DNA of 64,000 bases from Chryseobacterium sp. KACC 21268 (GTDB lineage Bacteria; Bacteroidota; Bacteroidia; Flavobacteriales; Weeksellaceae), in the NCBI GenBank assembly GCA_028736075.1, contig CP117875.1:248001-312000 (forward strand). Direction: 5' to 3'. The position numbers were made by a program, and so were the translations under genes. This document shows, piece after piece, positions 17,940 to 26,900 of the stretch. Below the pieces are notes generated by a model. It saw only the letters and a list, made by a program, of their open reading frames with translations. It searched no databases and was not told where the DNA came from. Numbering within the stretch: position 1 is the stretch's first letter; the number at the start of each line of letters is the position of its first letter.

Positions 17940-19034
17940 TTAGATTTTAGTATTCAGAATCTCAAAGACAAAAGTGGTAGAAGTCTCAAACGCTCCTCCT
18001 TGTGTGGCTCCGAGGAGAAACTGAGGCTTTTTCCCATCTTTGCTCATCAGCAACATTGGACGCTCCAGCCTTCCGAACCGATTGAGGTTTTTTGGCGGTG
18101 TGGGTTCCGTGATGTAATGTTTCATTTCCAAATAAGCAATTTCTGGTTTTGTCCATTGGATGCCGTTTTTGGTGGTGAGATGCAGGCCGTACTCGTGGTT
18201 GTAGAATCCCATATCGCGCGCCACCATATGGAATTGGCCGTTCTGTTTCCAGATGAACGCGTCTTCCAGTTGGGCATTGTTGGGCATATTGGAAAAGTCG
18301 ATGACGGGATTTTCTGAGACTTTGGTGTAAGGTCCCAGTGGCGAATCTGATTTGGCCAAGCCGTATTTTCGGTTGCCTCGGACGCTTCCTTTTTGGTTGA
18401 CATATTCGGCGGTGTTCCAGGATTTGTAGAACACCCAGTATTGGCCGTCGTTACCCTTCACGAAAGCAGGATTGGTGGTACAATGGTCGTCCCAGGCGCC
18501 TTCTTTCCCGGGAAGAATCAAGGGTTGTTCTGGTCTTGTCCAATCCCCATCGAGGGTTTTGCAAGTTGCCAATCCGATTCTTTTGGTATTGGTTTTCCCA
18601 TTAGAATTGCCCATAAAGAAGAGTAAATATTGGTCGTCTACTTTTTTGATCAATGGATTGTGGCAAGTCGTTGCGTCCCAAAAGTCGCCACCTCCTGGCG
18701 TGAGAATGACTTGCTTGTGCTCAAATTTTTCGAAAGGTGAATTGGCCTCTGCACGGCAAATCTCGGAACCGTTGAGCCAACCGCCCATTCCTTTTTCCTT
18801 CTTCCATCGGGAGTAGAAAAGGTGGACCTTCCCATCGTCGCCCCAAATCGGGGAACTGCACCAGATGTAGTAACCTTCGAGAGAAAATTGTCGCCCGATA
18901 GGTTTCAGATTAAAGTAAGGCTTCTCGGAAAAATCAAATGTCTTGGTGAAGGATGTTCCAAAGACCACGGCTGCAACGCCTAAGGCTGAGGTCTGTAAAA
19001 AGTCTTTGCGGGTGATGTTTTTTGACGGCTTCAT
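17940..19034 (-). CDS. Secreted GH43-like five-bladed propeller protein
   Basis: The 364-residue protein starts with a Tat-like leader: ITRKDFLQTSALGVAAVVFG has the hydrophobic core and FLQ, but Thr-Arg replaces the twin arginine. The body has propeller blades typical of GH43/GH32/GH68-like folds: WGDDGKVHLFYSRW, GGDFWDATTCHNPLI, WDDHCTTNPAFVK and AQLEDAFIW, with acidic residues at blade starts where catalytic residues usually lie. It may trim or sense a glycan. It is 137 bp upstream of the GT39-like gene in the same direction, so the link with the polysaccharide locus is only positional. Substrate unknown. Confidence 0.7.
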   Translation of the reverse strand: MKPSKNITRKDFLQTSALGVAAVVFGTSFTKTFDFSEKPYFNLKPIGRQFSLEGYYIWCSSPIWGDDGKVHLFYSRWKKEKGMGGWLNGSEICRAEANSPFEKFEHKQVILTPGGGDFWDATTCHNPLIKKVDDQYLLFFMGNSNGKTNTKRIGLATCKTLDGDWTRPEQPLILPGKEGAWDDHCTTNPAFVKGNDGQYWVFYKSWNTAEYVNQKGSVRGNRKYGLAKSDSPLGPYTKVSENPVIDFSNMPNNAQLEDAFIWKQNGQFHMVARDMGFYNHEYGLHLTTKNGIQWTKPEIAYLEMKHYITEPTPPKNLNRFGRLERPMLLMSKDGKKPQFLLGATQGGAFETSTTFVFEILNTKI

Positions 19035-19243
19035 TGATTTGATTTTCAGCTAAATTAATGGAAATGCTTGTGGGAAGTGTCCTGCGGTTTCGGCTTTGCA
19101 TCAAGTCATCTACAATTTAATGTTTTGATTTTAAGATATTTATTACAAAAAACCATTAGATCGTCCATAAATTAACTTTTGTAAATCCATTGTCTATTTT
19201 AATTTTTTAATTTCAAAGCCTTAACCAATTAAATTCACAAACG

Positions 19244-19723
19244 ATGAGTACAAAAAACCAGATCAGCATCGCAATCCCTCAAACCGTGATTGCAGAAGTA
19301 ACAGAAAAATTACAAGAATGCAGAACGCTCCTTGCGCCGTATTTGCAAGGATTGACGGCAGAAGAAAAGGAAACAATCTTCAAAATGGGAGACAAAACGG
19401 TAGCCACTGTGCAGAAAGTAAAAGACTACACCGAGATCAATCCCGAGTTTGCCCCAAGCTATATGGACAAAGCGGAGTTCCTGAAGGATGTTGCCGTAGT
19501 CACTGATCTTTCACCACTTCGGAATCTGTCCAATCAATTGGCGTCCGATCTTGGAGACACCATTATGCTGGCTGGCAGCGAAGCTCTGCTAGCTGCCCTT
19601 CTCTACTACGGAACCGTAAGAGAAGCTTCCGACAAAGGCATTGCCACTGCAAAACCAATCTACGAAGACCTCAGCAAACGATTTACAAGAAAGGGAAACA
19701 AACCAGCGCCCGAAAACAAGTAA
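19244..19723 (+). CDS. Conserved hypothetical protein
   Basis: A 159-residue, soluble, largely helical protein without a signal peptide. Visible features are a conserved-looking helix AEVTEKLQECRTLLAPYLQGLT, a central LTAEEKETIFKMGDKTVATVQKV segment, a hydrophobic helix TIMLAGSEALLAALLYYGTVREAS and a basic tail. I have seen proteins of this kind in Bacteroidota but know no function for them. The gene stands alone, is transcribed divergently from the GH43-like gene and is followed by a strong terminator. Codon use is like that of its chromosomal neighbours. Confidence 0.75.
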   Translation: MSTKNQISIAIPQTVIAEVTEKLQECRTLLAPYLQGLTAEEKETIFKMGDKTVATVQKVKDYTEINPEFAPSYMDKAEFLKDVAVVTDLSPLRNLSNQLASDLGDTIMLAGSEALLAALLYYGTVREASDKGIATAKPIYEDLSKRFTRKGNKPAPENK

Positions 19724-19773
19724 TTTTTTTTCCCCCGACCCTAAAGGGAGTAAAACATCAACAAACATTACGC

Positions 19774-19822
19774 AAACCACCCTTTTAGGCTCATCAACCA
19801 GTCAAAAAGGGTGGTTTTTCAT
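19774..19822 (+). terminator. Hairpin terminator after the hypothetical gene
   Basis: Perfect 13-bp arms at 19774-19786 and 19805-19817 (AAACCACCCTTTT and its complement) are followed by a T-run. The stem lies 50 bp after the stop at 19723. It partly overlaps the 21-bp tandem repeat described next. Confidence 0.7.
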
Positions 19823-19940
19823 ACAAAAAGACTCAACAACCAACCTAAAAGGCTCGCCAACAAGCCAAAAAGGGTGGAAATCCAGGCAAAAAGGATGGTT
19901 TTTGAATCAAAAGGCTGGCAGGCGAGGGTGAAAGGGTGGT
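19783..19940 (+). repeat. Degenerate 21-bp tandem repeat, about seven to eight units
   Basis: A G-rich hexamer following an A-run recurs at 19788, 19809, 19830, 19851, 19872, 19893, 19913 and 19934, a period of 21 bp with one unit of 20. The best units read AAAAAGGGTGG. In frame 3 of the plus strand the array translates as heptads beginning QKGW or QKxx, but that frame has no start of its own outside the preceding gene, so translation is doubtful. Confidence 0.75.
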
Positions 19941-20026
19941 TTGTGAGTATTTTTGGGTGGAGTGGATTAAAATTTTATATTTTCTAGATAAACACTATTT
20001 CTTATACTTTATATTGAGGCAATACG

Positions 20027-20034
20027 TATATTTG
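20027..20034 (+). promoter_or_regulatory. Putative -7 box (TATATTTG) of the orphan coiled-coil gene
   Basis: TATATTTGGA matches TAnnTTTG and lies 29 bp before the ATG at 20063, which supports that start. No -33 box at the standard distance. Confidence 0.4.
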
Positions 20035-20062
20035 GATTTTAACAGAAATTTTATAAAAAAAT

Positions 20063-20656
20063 ATGTCAAATTGGTTCGAAACAAATCCAACAAAAAGTAT
20101 AATTGGCTATACAATATTAATAATCGGTGTGACTTGGGCATTTTATAAATTCACATTTGAAGAAAGTAAAATTGACAATTACAAAAGTCAAATTGAAACA
20201 AAACAAGCAACAATTAGCCAATATCAAGCACGAATTGAATATCTTGAAGAAGAAAATCTAAAATTTAAATCTGAATTAAAAGATTTTGAAGAATGGAATT
20301 CTAAATCAGACAATCCCACATTATTTTATAAATCACAATATGAAAAAACAATTCTTTCAAGAAATGATTCTACAAAAATAAATATCTCTGAAAAAGACAA
20401 TTTAGAAAATATCATTATAAATAAATCTGAAAGTTATATTAATAAAGACTTAGACTTAATTATTGGGCTAAAAGATGTTTCTGTAAATTATGGCTGCTTT
20501 CTGAATGTAAGCTATGGAAACAATTTAAATCAAAACTTTGAGAATAAAAAAGTTGGTGAAACTATTATTTTGGAATCTAATAAAGGGAAAATTAAAGCTA
20601 CAATTAATAAAGTTAATTTCGTTTACTCAAATATTGAAATATCAATTCATAAATAA
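20063..20656 (+). CDS. Hypothetical single-pass membrane protein with coiled coil
   Basis: The 197-residue product has one membrane helix at about residues 12-29 (SIIGYTILIIGVTWAFY), then a coiled coil at residues 33-75 rich in Glu, Lys and Gln, and a small C-terminal domain of beta strands (residues ~125-197). I do not recognise the family. The gene is markedly richer in A and T than the chromosomal genes around it, stands alone, and lies between a tandem repeat and a gene remnant, so it may be recently acquired. A function cannot be proposed. Confidence 0.6.
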   Translation: MSNWFETNPTKSIIGYTILIIGVTWAFYKFTFEESKIDNYKSQIETKQATISQYQARIEYLEEENLKFKSELKDFEEWNSKSDNPTLFYKSQYEKTILSRNDSTKINISEKDNLENIIINKSESYINKDLDLIIGLKDVSVNYGCFLNVSYGNNLNQNFENKKVGETIILESNKGKIKATINKVNFVYSNIEISIHK

Positions 20657-20715
20657 AATTCCTGCTATTTGAGAATCTCGCTAGTATCTTTATAAACAGA
20701 CCAAAGCCAGCGTAA

Positions 20716-21006
20716 AATTGGAAATTATGGATTTATTTAAATAAATTAGATGAAAATAAAGAATTTAGAATTAAAGATATGTATCATTTTGATGAATTAA
20801 GTGATGAACAAAAACTGAAATATCGTGAATTCGTAAAATTAACAAGTTCAAGCGAAATCGATATACATTCGTGGATTAGAATAACTGATGAAAGTCCGTT
20901 CGTTTGGAGTACCGATTCTTATTTTCCTGATAATTTCCTAAGTGATTTTGAGATTCGAAACAATGCCCCACGCTGGTGCGAGCGTCACGCTCGTATCTCC
21001 AATTAA
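20716..21006 (+). pseudogene. Truncated gene remnant ending in a palindromic repeat
   Basis: A frame is open from 20716, just after a TAA, to 21006. The first ATG is at 20779 and gives 75 residues (MYHFDELSDEQKLKYREF and on), but the coding-like sequence WKLWIYLNKLDENKEFRIKD continues upstream of it without a start. The 3' end runs into a palindrome at 20971-20997 that supplies the last codons (PRWCERHARISN). This looks like the middle of a former gene with both ends replaced. The parent family is not recognised. Confidence 0.45.
20971..20997. repeat. REP-like palindrome
   Basis: CGAGCG-TCA-CGCTCG forms a GC-rich hairpin at 20979-20993 within the otherwise AT-rich segment CGCTGGTGCGAGCGTCACGC and following bases. 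The base composition stands out, and sequences of this type are, from memory, dispersed in flavobacterial genomes. Confidence 0.5.
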
Positions 21007-21017
21007 TAATAAAACAA

Positions 21018-21049
21018 AAACCCCTCTTGAAAATCATCAAAAGGGGTTT
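21018..21049. terminator. Terminator between the remnant and topA
   Basis: Arms at 21018-21030 and 21037-21049 pair with one mismatch around six bases. A-rich and T-rich flanks on both sides allow use from either strand. It lies 22 bp beyond the topA stop. Confidence 0.65.
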
Positions 21050-21071
21050 AATATTTTACGTTTAAAAACTC

Positions 21072-23642
21072 TTATTTCTTAGCAGCAGGTTTCTTTGCCG
21101 GTGCTTTCTTCGCTGTGGTTGCTTTTTTGGTGGCTGGCTTTTTGGCTGCAGGTTTCTTTTTCTCGGCGAAGGCTTTTGGGTCTTGCGCCGTGATCCATTT
21201 TTTCACCTCATCCAAGGAAACGTCTTTTAGTTCGTCTGCTTCGTACTTGGTGTCGTCTTTCTTTTTCGGGATCTTGTGGATGTTCTTGCCGTGTTTCACG
21301 ATCGGTCCCCATCTAGCATTCTCGATGGAGATCTTTTCTGCTTCCCAATGTTGGATGTATCGGTTGGCCTCTTTCTCCAGTTTCGCATCGATGAGTTCAT
21401 TGATGTCGCTTTGGGACAGATTATCGAAGTTATAGCGTTTCGGAACGTTGATGAAGATACTTTGATATTTGATAAATGGTCCGAATCTTCCGGTTCCTTT
21501 CGTCACTGGTTCACCTTTGTAGCTTGCGATTGGCGCGTCTGCCACTTTCTTTTCGCTGATGATTTCCTCCGCACGGTTTTGATCCACGGAAAGCGGGTCC
21601 TCACCTTTCGGAATGCTGATGTAGGTCTCGCCCCATTTCACATACGGTCCGAATCTTCCAACACCAACAGCAACAGGTTGTCCGTCCACTTCTTTCAAGT
21701 CGAAAGGCAGTCTGAATACTTCCAAAGCGTCTTCCAAAGTGATCGTTGCGATATTCTGATGCGCCATCAATGAGGCAAAAATCGGTTTCTCCTCGTCATC
21801 CTGTTCACCGATCTGGATCATCGGTCCGAATCTTCCGATTCTTGCGTGAACATTTTTACCGGATTTCGGGTCAACACCTAAAATCCTTTCGCCATTTGCG
21901 CGGTCTGCATTTTCCTCTACATCTTCGATCCTTGGATGGAATTTGGAATAGAAATCCGTCATCATCTCCTTCCACTTCTGGTCGCCGCTTGCAATGTGGT
22001 CAAAGCTCTCCTCCACTTTCGCTGTGAAACCGTAATCCAGGATTTCCGCAAAATTATTGGTCAGGAAATCATTCACAACTTCACCAATATCTGTTGGGAT
22101 GAATTTATTCTTATCACCACCAAATTTCTCCTGAAGCACCTCTTTTTTGACACCAGATTTCCCCAATGTCATTTTCACGATCTCTCTCGTTTGTGGCTCA
22201 AGTTCTCTCTTATCTACATACTCACGATTCTGAATGGTCTGAATGGTTGGCGCATAAGTCGATGGACGACCGATGCCTAACTCTTCCAGTTTTTTCACCA
22301 AACCAGCTTCCGTAAATCTTGCGGATGGTCTCGTGAATTTTTCTGTCGCGGTAATTTTTTTATAGTCTAAAGCTTCGCCAACGGAAACTTTTGGTAACAA
22401 TTTTTCGTTGCTTTCGTCGTCTTCGTCCTCCGTTTTCACAATGCCATAAGCCTTAAGGAAACCATCGAAAATGATGACCTCACCTTGCGCTTCGAAATGT
22501 TGTGGCAACTTGGCGTTTCCAATTTCGATCACAGTTTTCTCGATTTTAGCATTCTCCATTTGAGAAGCCAAAGTTCGTCTGTAGATCAATTGGTATAATT
22601 TGTTCAACTGTGCATCACCAATGGATTTCAAAGCGAAATCTGTCGGGCGGATCGCCTCGTGGGCTTCCTGTGCAGAAGATGATTTTGTGGTGTAATTTCT
22701 TGGTTTGGAATAATTCTCACCGTATTCTGAGATGATCTGAGCTTTCGCACCATTGATGGCTTCCTGAGAAAGATTCACGGAATCCGTTCTCATATATGTG
22801 ATAAATCCTTCCTCGTAAAGTCTCTGCGCCAAACGCATTGTGGACGTCACGTTGTAACCCAATCTAGAAGAAGCTTCCTGTTGCAAAGTGGAAGTCGTGA
22901 ACGGTGCAGAAGCTGTTCTGGTTCCAGGTTTGGTCTCTACATTCAGAACTTTGAAGTCTGCGGTTTTGGCCAAATTCAGGAAGTTCTCTGCATCGGATTC
23001 TTTCTCGAAATCTTTTTTCAATTTCGCCAAGATCTCCTGCTGCGCATTATTAAGGAAAATCCCTTCCAGTTTGAAACTTGGTTTTGGGGTAAACTCACGG
23101 ATCTCTTTTTCTCTTTCAACTACCAATCTTACAGCAACGGATTGCACACGTCCTGCAGAAAGTCCGGTTTTTACTTTTTTCCAGAGAACTGGTGACATTT
23201 CGAAACCTACGATTCTATCCAGAACGCGTCTTGCTTGTTGTGCATTGACCAAATTCTGGTCAATATCCCTTGGATTATCGATTGCCTTCAAGATCGCATT
23301 TTTGGTGATCTCGTGGAAAACGATTCTTTTTCTATTTTCAGGTTTAAGTTTTAGTTCGTCTGCCAAATGCCAGGCAATCGCTTCACCTTCGCGGTCCTCA
23401 TCGGAAGCAAGCCAAACCATATCGGCTTTTTTCACAGAGGCTTTCAGTTCTGCGACCAATTTCTTCTTATCAGCAGACACTTCATAGTCGGGCGTGAAAT
23501 TCGACAAGTCGATTCCCATTCCTTTTTTAGGCAGATCGCGGATGTGTCCGAAGCTGGATTTGACCTCGAAATCTGAACCTAAATATTTCTGAATTGTTTT
23601 TGCTTTTGCCGGAGATTCGACAATCACTAAGTTTTTTGGCAT
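21072..23642 (-). CDS. topA: DNA topoisomerase I
   Basis: A type IA topoisomerase that relaxes negative supercoils by cutting one strand. The TOPRIM domain opens with NLVIVESPAKAKTIQKYLG and contains SDEDREGEAIAWHL. The active-site Tyr is in GFITYMRTDS near residue 283. Instead of E. coli-type zinc fingers, the C-terminal half carries several repeats of the form GRFGPxIKxG. The last ~30 residues are a Lys/Ala/Pro tail that should bind DNA non-specifically. The frame is open to 23660, but the ATG at 23642 (MPKNLVIVES) fits the family and a promoter box only 16 bp upstream. Confidence 0.95.
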   Translation of the reverse strand: MPKNLVIVESPAKAKTIQKYLGSDFEVKSSFGHIRDLPKKGMGIDLSNFTPDYEVSADKKKLVAELKASVKKADMVWLASDEDREGEAIAWHLADELKLKPENRKRIVFHEITKNAILKAIDNPRDIDQNLVNAQQARRVLDRIVGFEMSPVLWKKVKTGLSAGRVQSVAVRLVVEREKEIREFTPKPSFKLEGIFLNNAQQEILAKLKKDFEKESDAENFLNLAKTADFKVLNVETKPGTRTASAPFTTSTLQQEASSRLGYNVTSTMRLAQRLYEEGFITYMRTDSVNLSQEAINGAKAQIISEYGENYSKPRNYTTKSSSAQEAHEAIRPTDFALKSIGDAQLNKLYQLIYRRTLASQMENAKIEKTVIEIGNAKLPQHFEAQGEVIIFDGFLKAYGIVKTEDEDDESNEKLLPKVSVGEALDYKKITATEKFTRPSARFTEAGLVKKLEELGIGRPSTYAPTIQTIQNREYVDKRELEPQTREIVKMTLGKSGVKKEVLQEKFGGDKNKFIPTDIGEVVNDFLTNNFAEILDYGFTAKVEESFDHIASGDQKWKEMMTDFYSKFHPRIEDVEENADRANGERILGVDPKSGKNVHARIGRFGPMIQIGEQDDEEKPIFASLMAHQNIATITLEDALEVFRLPFDLKEVDGQPVAVGVGRFGPYVKWGETYISIPKGEDPLSVDQNRAEEIISEKKVADAPIASYKGEPVTKGTGRFGPFIKYQSIFINVPKRYNFDNLSQSDINELIDAKLEKEANRYIQHWEAEKISIENARWGPIVKHGKNIHKIPKKKDDTKYEADELKDVSLDEVKKWITAQDPKAFAEKKKPAAKKPATKKATTAKKAPAKKPAAKK

Positions 23643-23657
23643 CCTGAAAAATTTTTG

Positions 23658-23665
23658 CAAAAGTA
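23658..23665 (-). promoter_or_regulatory. Putative -7 box (TACTTTTG) of topA
   Basis: On the minus strand TACTTTTGCA matches TAnnTTTG and lies 16 bp before the ATG at 23642. It covers part of the alternative upstream start, which argues for the shorter protein. The nearest TTG is 28 bp further up, too far for a standard promoter. Confidence 0.4.
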
Positions 23666-23784
23666 GGCGTTTTTTTGTAATTAATCATTTTAACAATTAT
23701 TTCTCCTGTCTATACCTTATATATATTATTGATTTTCCACAAAAATTAGTCTGGTTTTGACTTTCAAACTCTTAACTTTTTTAC

Positions 23785-23792
23785 TAATTTCG
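23785..23792 (+). promoter_or_regulatory. Possible -7 box (TAATTTCG) of the pigment operon
   Basis: ACTAATTTCGCA is one base off TAnnTTTG and is similar to the sequence before ileS (TAAATTCG). It would give a leader of about 110 bases before the exporter gene at 23907. The nearest TTG lies 25 bp upstream. Confidence 0.3.
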
Positions 23793-23906
23793 CAGACTAA
23801 AATTTATAAATATTTCGATTTTAGTCCTTGAAAATGAATAAGTTCGAAAGCACAAAAACTTTAACCATTTCCAAGCCGTAGAAATACATCTGAACCAAAT
23901 TCAAAA

Positions 23907-26900
23907 ATGCATCGCTTTTTCATTCATTTATATTATCTGATTGCCAGAAACAGAATCCTTTCCGTTGCCGTTGCGATGGGAATTGCTTTTCTGTGTTTGT
24001 TTTTCGCATCGAAAATCAATTTTGAAGAAGATATCAATCAGATTATCCCGAAAAGTGAAAAATCTGATTTGACGGCGAAAGTTCTTAAACAACTTAATTT
24101 CTCTGACAAAATCATCGTCATTATCGAAAAGAAATCGAAAGACGACAATTTCCAGTTATCCGAAACGGCTGATTCATTTTTAGAAAAAACAAAACCTTTA
24201 GAGAAATACATCGGTTCCGTTCAGGGAAAAGTGAATGATAATGAGATTTCCGAAACGTTTGATTTTGTCAATCAGAATCTCCCGTTGTTTTTAGATGAAA
24301 ATGATTATAGAGAAATTGAAAGAAAACTCAACAAAGACAGCATTGCGAAACAGGTCGAGAACAATTATGTTTCTTTGGTTTCGCCAACAAGTTTGGTCAC
24401 GAAAGATTTCATTAAAAAAGACCCTTTGGGAATTACTTTTCTCGGAATTAAAAAACTGAATGCTTTAAACATCAGCAAAGATTTTAAGCTTGAAGACAAT
24501 TACGTTGTTACCAAAGACGGAAAAAACCTCCTCCTTTTTATTGAACCGAAAAACAAGAGCAACGATACTAAAAACAACGAAACATTTGTCAATCAGTTAA
24601 ACGAAATCAAAGACAACCTCAACAAAGAATTTAAAGGAAAAACTGAACTGAGTTATTTTGGTTCGCCAGTGATTGCGGTTGCCAATGCCCAGCAAATCAA
24701 GAAAGATATTCAAAACACGGTCATTATTTCGATGACGGTTTTACTGATTTTGTTGATTTATTATTTCCGAAATTTTTTCACTCCGATTATCGTTTTCCTG
24801 CCGACTTTATTCTCTGTTTTATTGGCGTTGATGGTTTTGTATTTTATTAAAGATAAAATTTCAGCCATTTCCTTAAGCGTTGGTGCTATTTTAATTGGAA
24901 TTACGATTGACTATGCGCTTCACATTCTCACGCATTACAAGCACAACAACAATATTGAAGAGCTTTACAAAGAAATCACCCAACCGATTATTCTGAGTAG
25001 TGCGACTACGGCAGTTTCATTTTTATGTTTGGTTTTTGTGCGTTCGGAAGCTTTAAAAGATTTGGGACTTTTCGCATCGATTACGGTTCTATTTTCTTCT
25101 GTTTCAGCTTTGATAATTGTCCCACAACTGTATCAGCCGAAAGAAAAAACAGATACATTAAACAGCAACTTCATCGATAAAATCGGGCATTATCCTTACG
25201 AAAAAAACAAGCCGTTGATTATCGGCTGTTCGCTTGTGATTATTGCGTGTTTGTTTGGCTTCCGTCACGTGGGTTTCAATGAAGATATTGGCGACTTAAA
25301 TTACATTCCGAAAGAATTAAAAATCAGTGAGGCGAAACTTGAAAAACTGTCAGATATCACCTCAAAATCCATCTATACGATTTCTTACGGAAACTCGGAG
25401 GAAGAAGCTCTCGCCAGAAATTCAGACTTAAGTACATTTTTAGAAAAAGAAAAGAAGGATGGCAAAATCTTAAGCTACAATTCGCTTGGAAACGTTGTTT
25501 TATCTAAAGAAGACCAGCAGAAAAAAGTAGCAATCTGGCAAAATTTCTGGAACGCGAATAAGAAGAACTCCACAATTTCTGAATTGGTTTCGAATGGGAA
25601 CAAATTCGGTTTCAACAGTTCGGCTTTTGACCAGTTCAGTGAAAATTTAAATAAAACCTATCCTACTTTAAGTCTCAAAGATTACGAAAAAATAAAAGCG
25701 CTTCAAATCTCAGAATTTCTAAGTCAGGAAAATGGTTTTTACACCGTTTCGAATGTGGTAAAAGTAGACGAAAAGAAAAGAGATGCCTTCATCAAAGACA
25801 TTGAAAAGAAACACGACGCCATCGCAATCGACCGTCAGCAGATGAATGAGAACTTTTTGGGATTGCTGAAAAGAGATTTTAATACCTTGATTAATTACTC
25901 TCTGTTGGCAATTCTCCTGACCATTATCGTTTTCTTCAGAAATTTTGAACTGACTTTACTGACGATGTTTCCGATTGTTTTAACAGGCGTTGTGACGGCG
26001 GGAATTTTATATTTCTTAGGATTAGAACTCAATATTTTCAGTACTGTTGTCTGCACATTGGTTTTCGGGGTTGGTGATGACTTCAGTATTTTCCTCACGA
26101 AAGCAATGCAGAAAGAACATACGACAGGAAAAAATGAACTTCCGACGTACAGAATTTCGATTATTTTGGCAGTCTTCACCACGATTTTATCTATCGGTTC
26201 TTTAATTTTCGCAAAACATCCCGCATTGCATTCTTTAGCCTTAGTCGCTTTGATTGGAATGCTTTCTGTGATTATCATTACCTCAACTTTATATCCGTTT
26301 TGGTTCAGGTTTTTAATTATCAACAGACAGAAAAAAGGCTTGTCGCCGATTACGCTCAGACTGTTTTTTCATTCCGTGATTCTGTTTATTTATTATGGTT
26401 TAGGCGGATTGATGTTCTCTGCGCTTGGAAGTGTTTTCGTGAAAAATGCGAAAGGGAAAACTTTGGATATCATCAAATTGATTTTGGCCAAGTTTATGAA
26501 ATCGGTGCTTTACGGAAATCCATTTGTGAAGAAAAAAGTCATTTCAAATCCGAATGAAGATTTCAGCAAGCCAGCGATTATCATTGCAAATCACACGTCG
26601 TTCCTCGATACTTTGGCGATTGGAATGACAACGCACAAAATCGTTTATCTCGTGAACGATTGGGTCTATGATTCGCCTATTTTCGGAAAACTCGTGAAAG
26701 CGTTGGGCTTTTTCCCGGTTTCGCAAGGCATCGAAAATGGGAAGGAAAAATTGAAAGAAAAGATTGACCAAGGTTATTCGCTTGTTGTTTTTCCGGAAGC
26801 TGAAAGGTCTTATACCAATGACATCAAACGTTTTCACAAGGGTGCATTTTATTTGTCCGAAGAATTTAGTTTAGACATTTTGCCGATTTACATTCACGGG

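Noticed and set aside
19641-19931. 96-codon plus-strand frame over the tandem repeat
   Set aside because: It starts inside the preceding gene in another frame and has no start of its own in the repeat; kept as a repeat, not as a gene.
19783-19940. CRISPR array
   Set aside because: The unit is 21 bp without alternating spacers, and no cas gene is present.
20779-21006. Intact 75-residue hypothetical gene
   Set aside because: Coding-like sequence continues upstream of the first ATG without a start, and the end is supplied by a palindrome, so a remnant is more likely.
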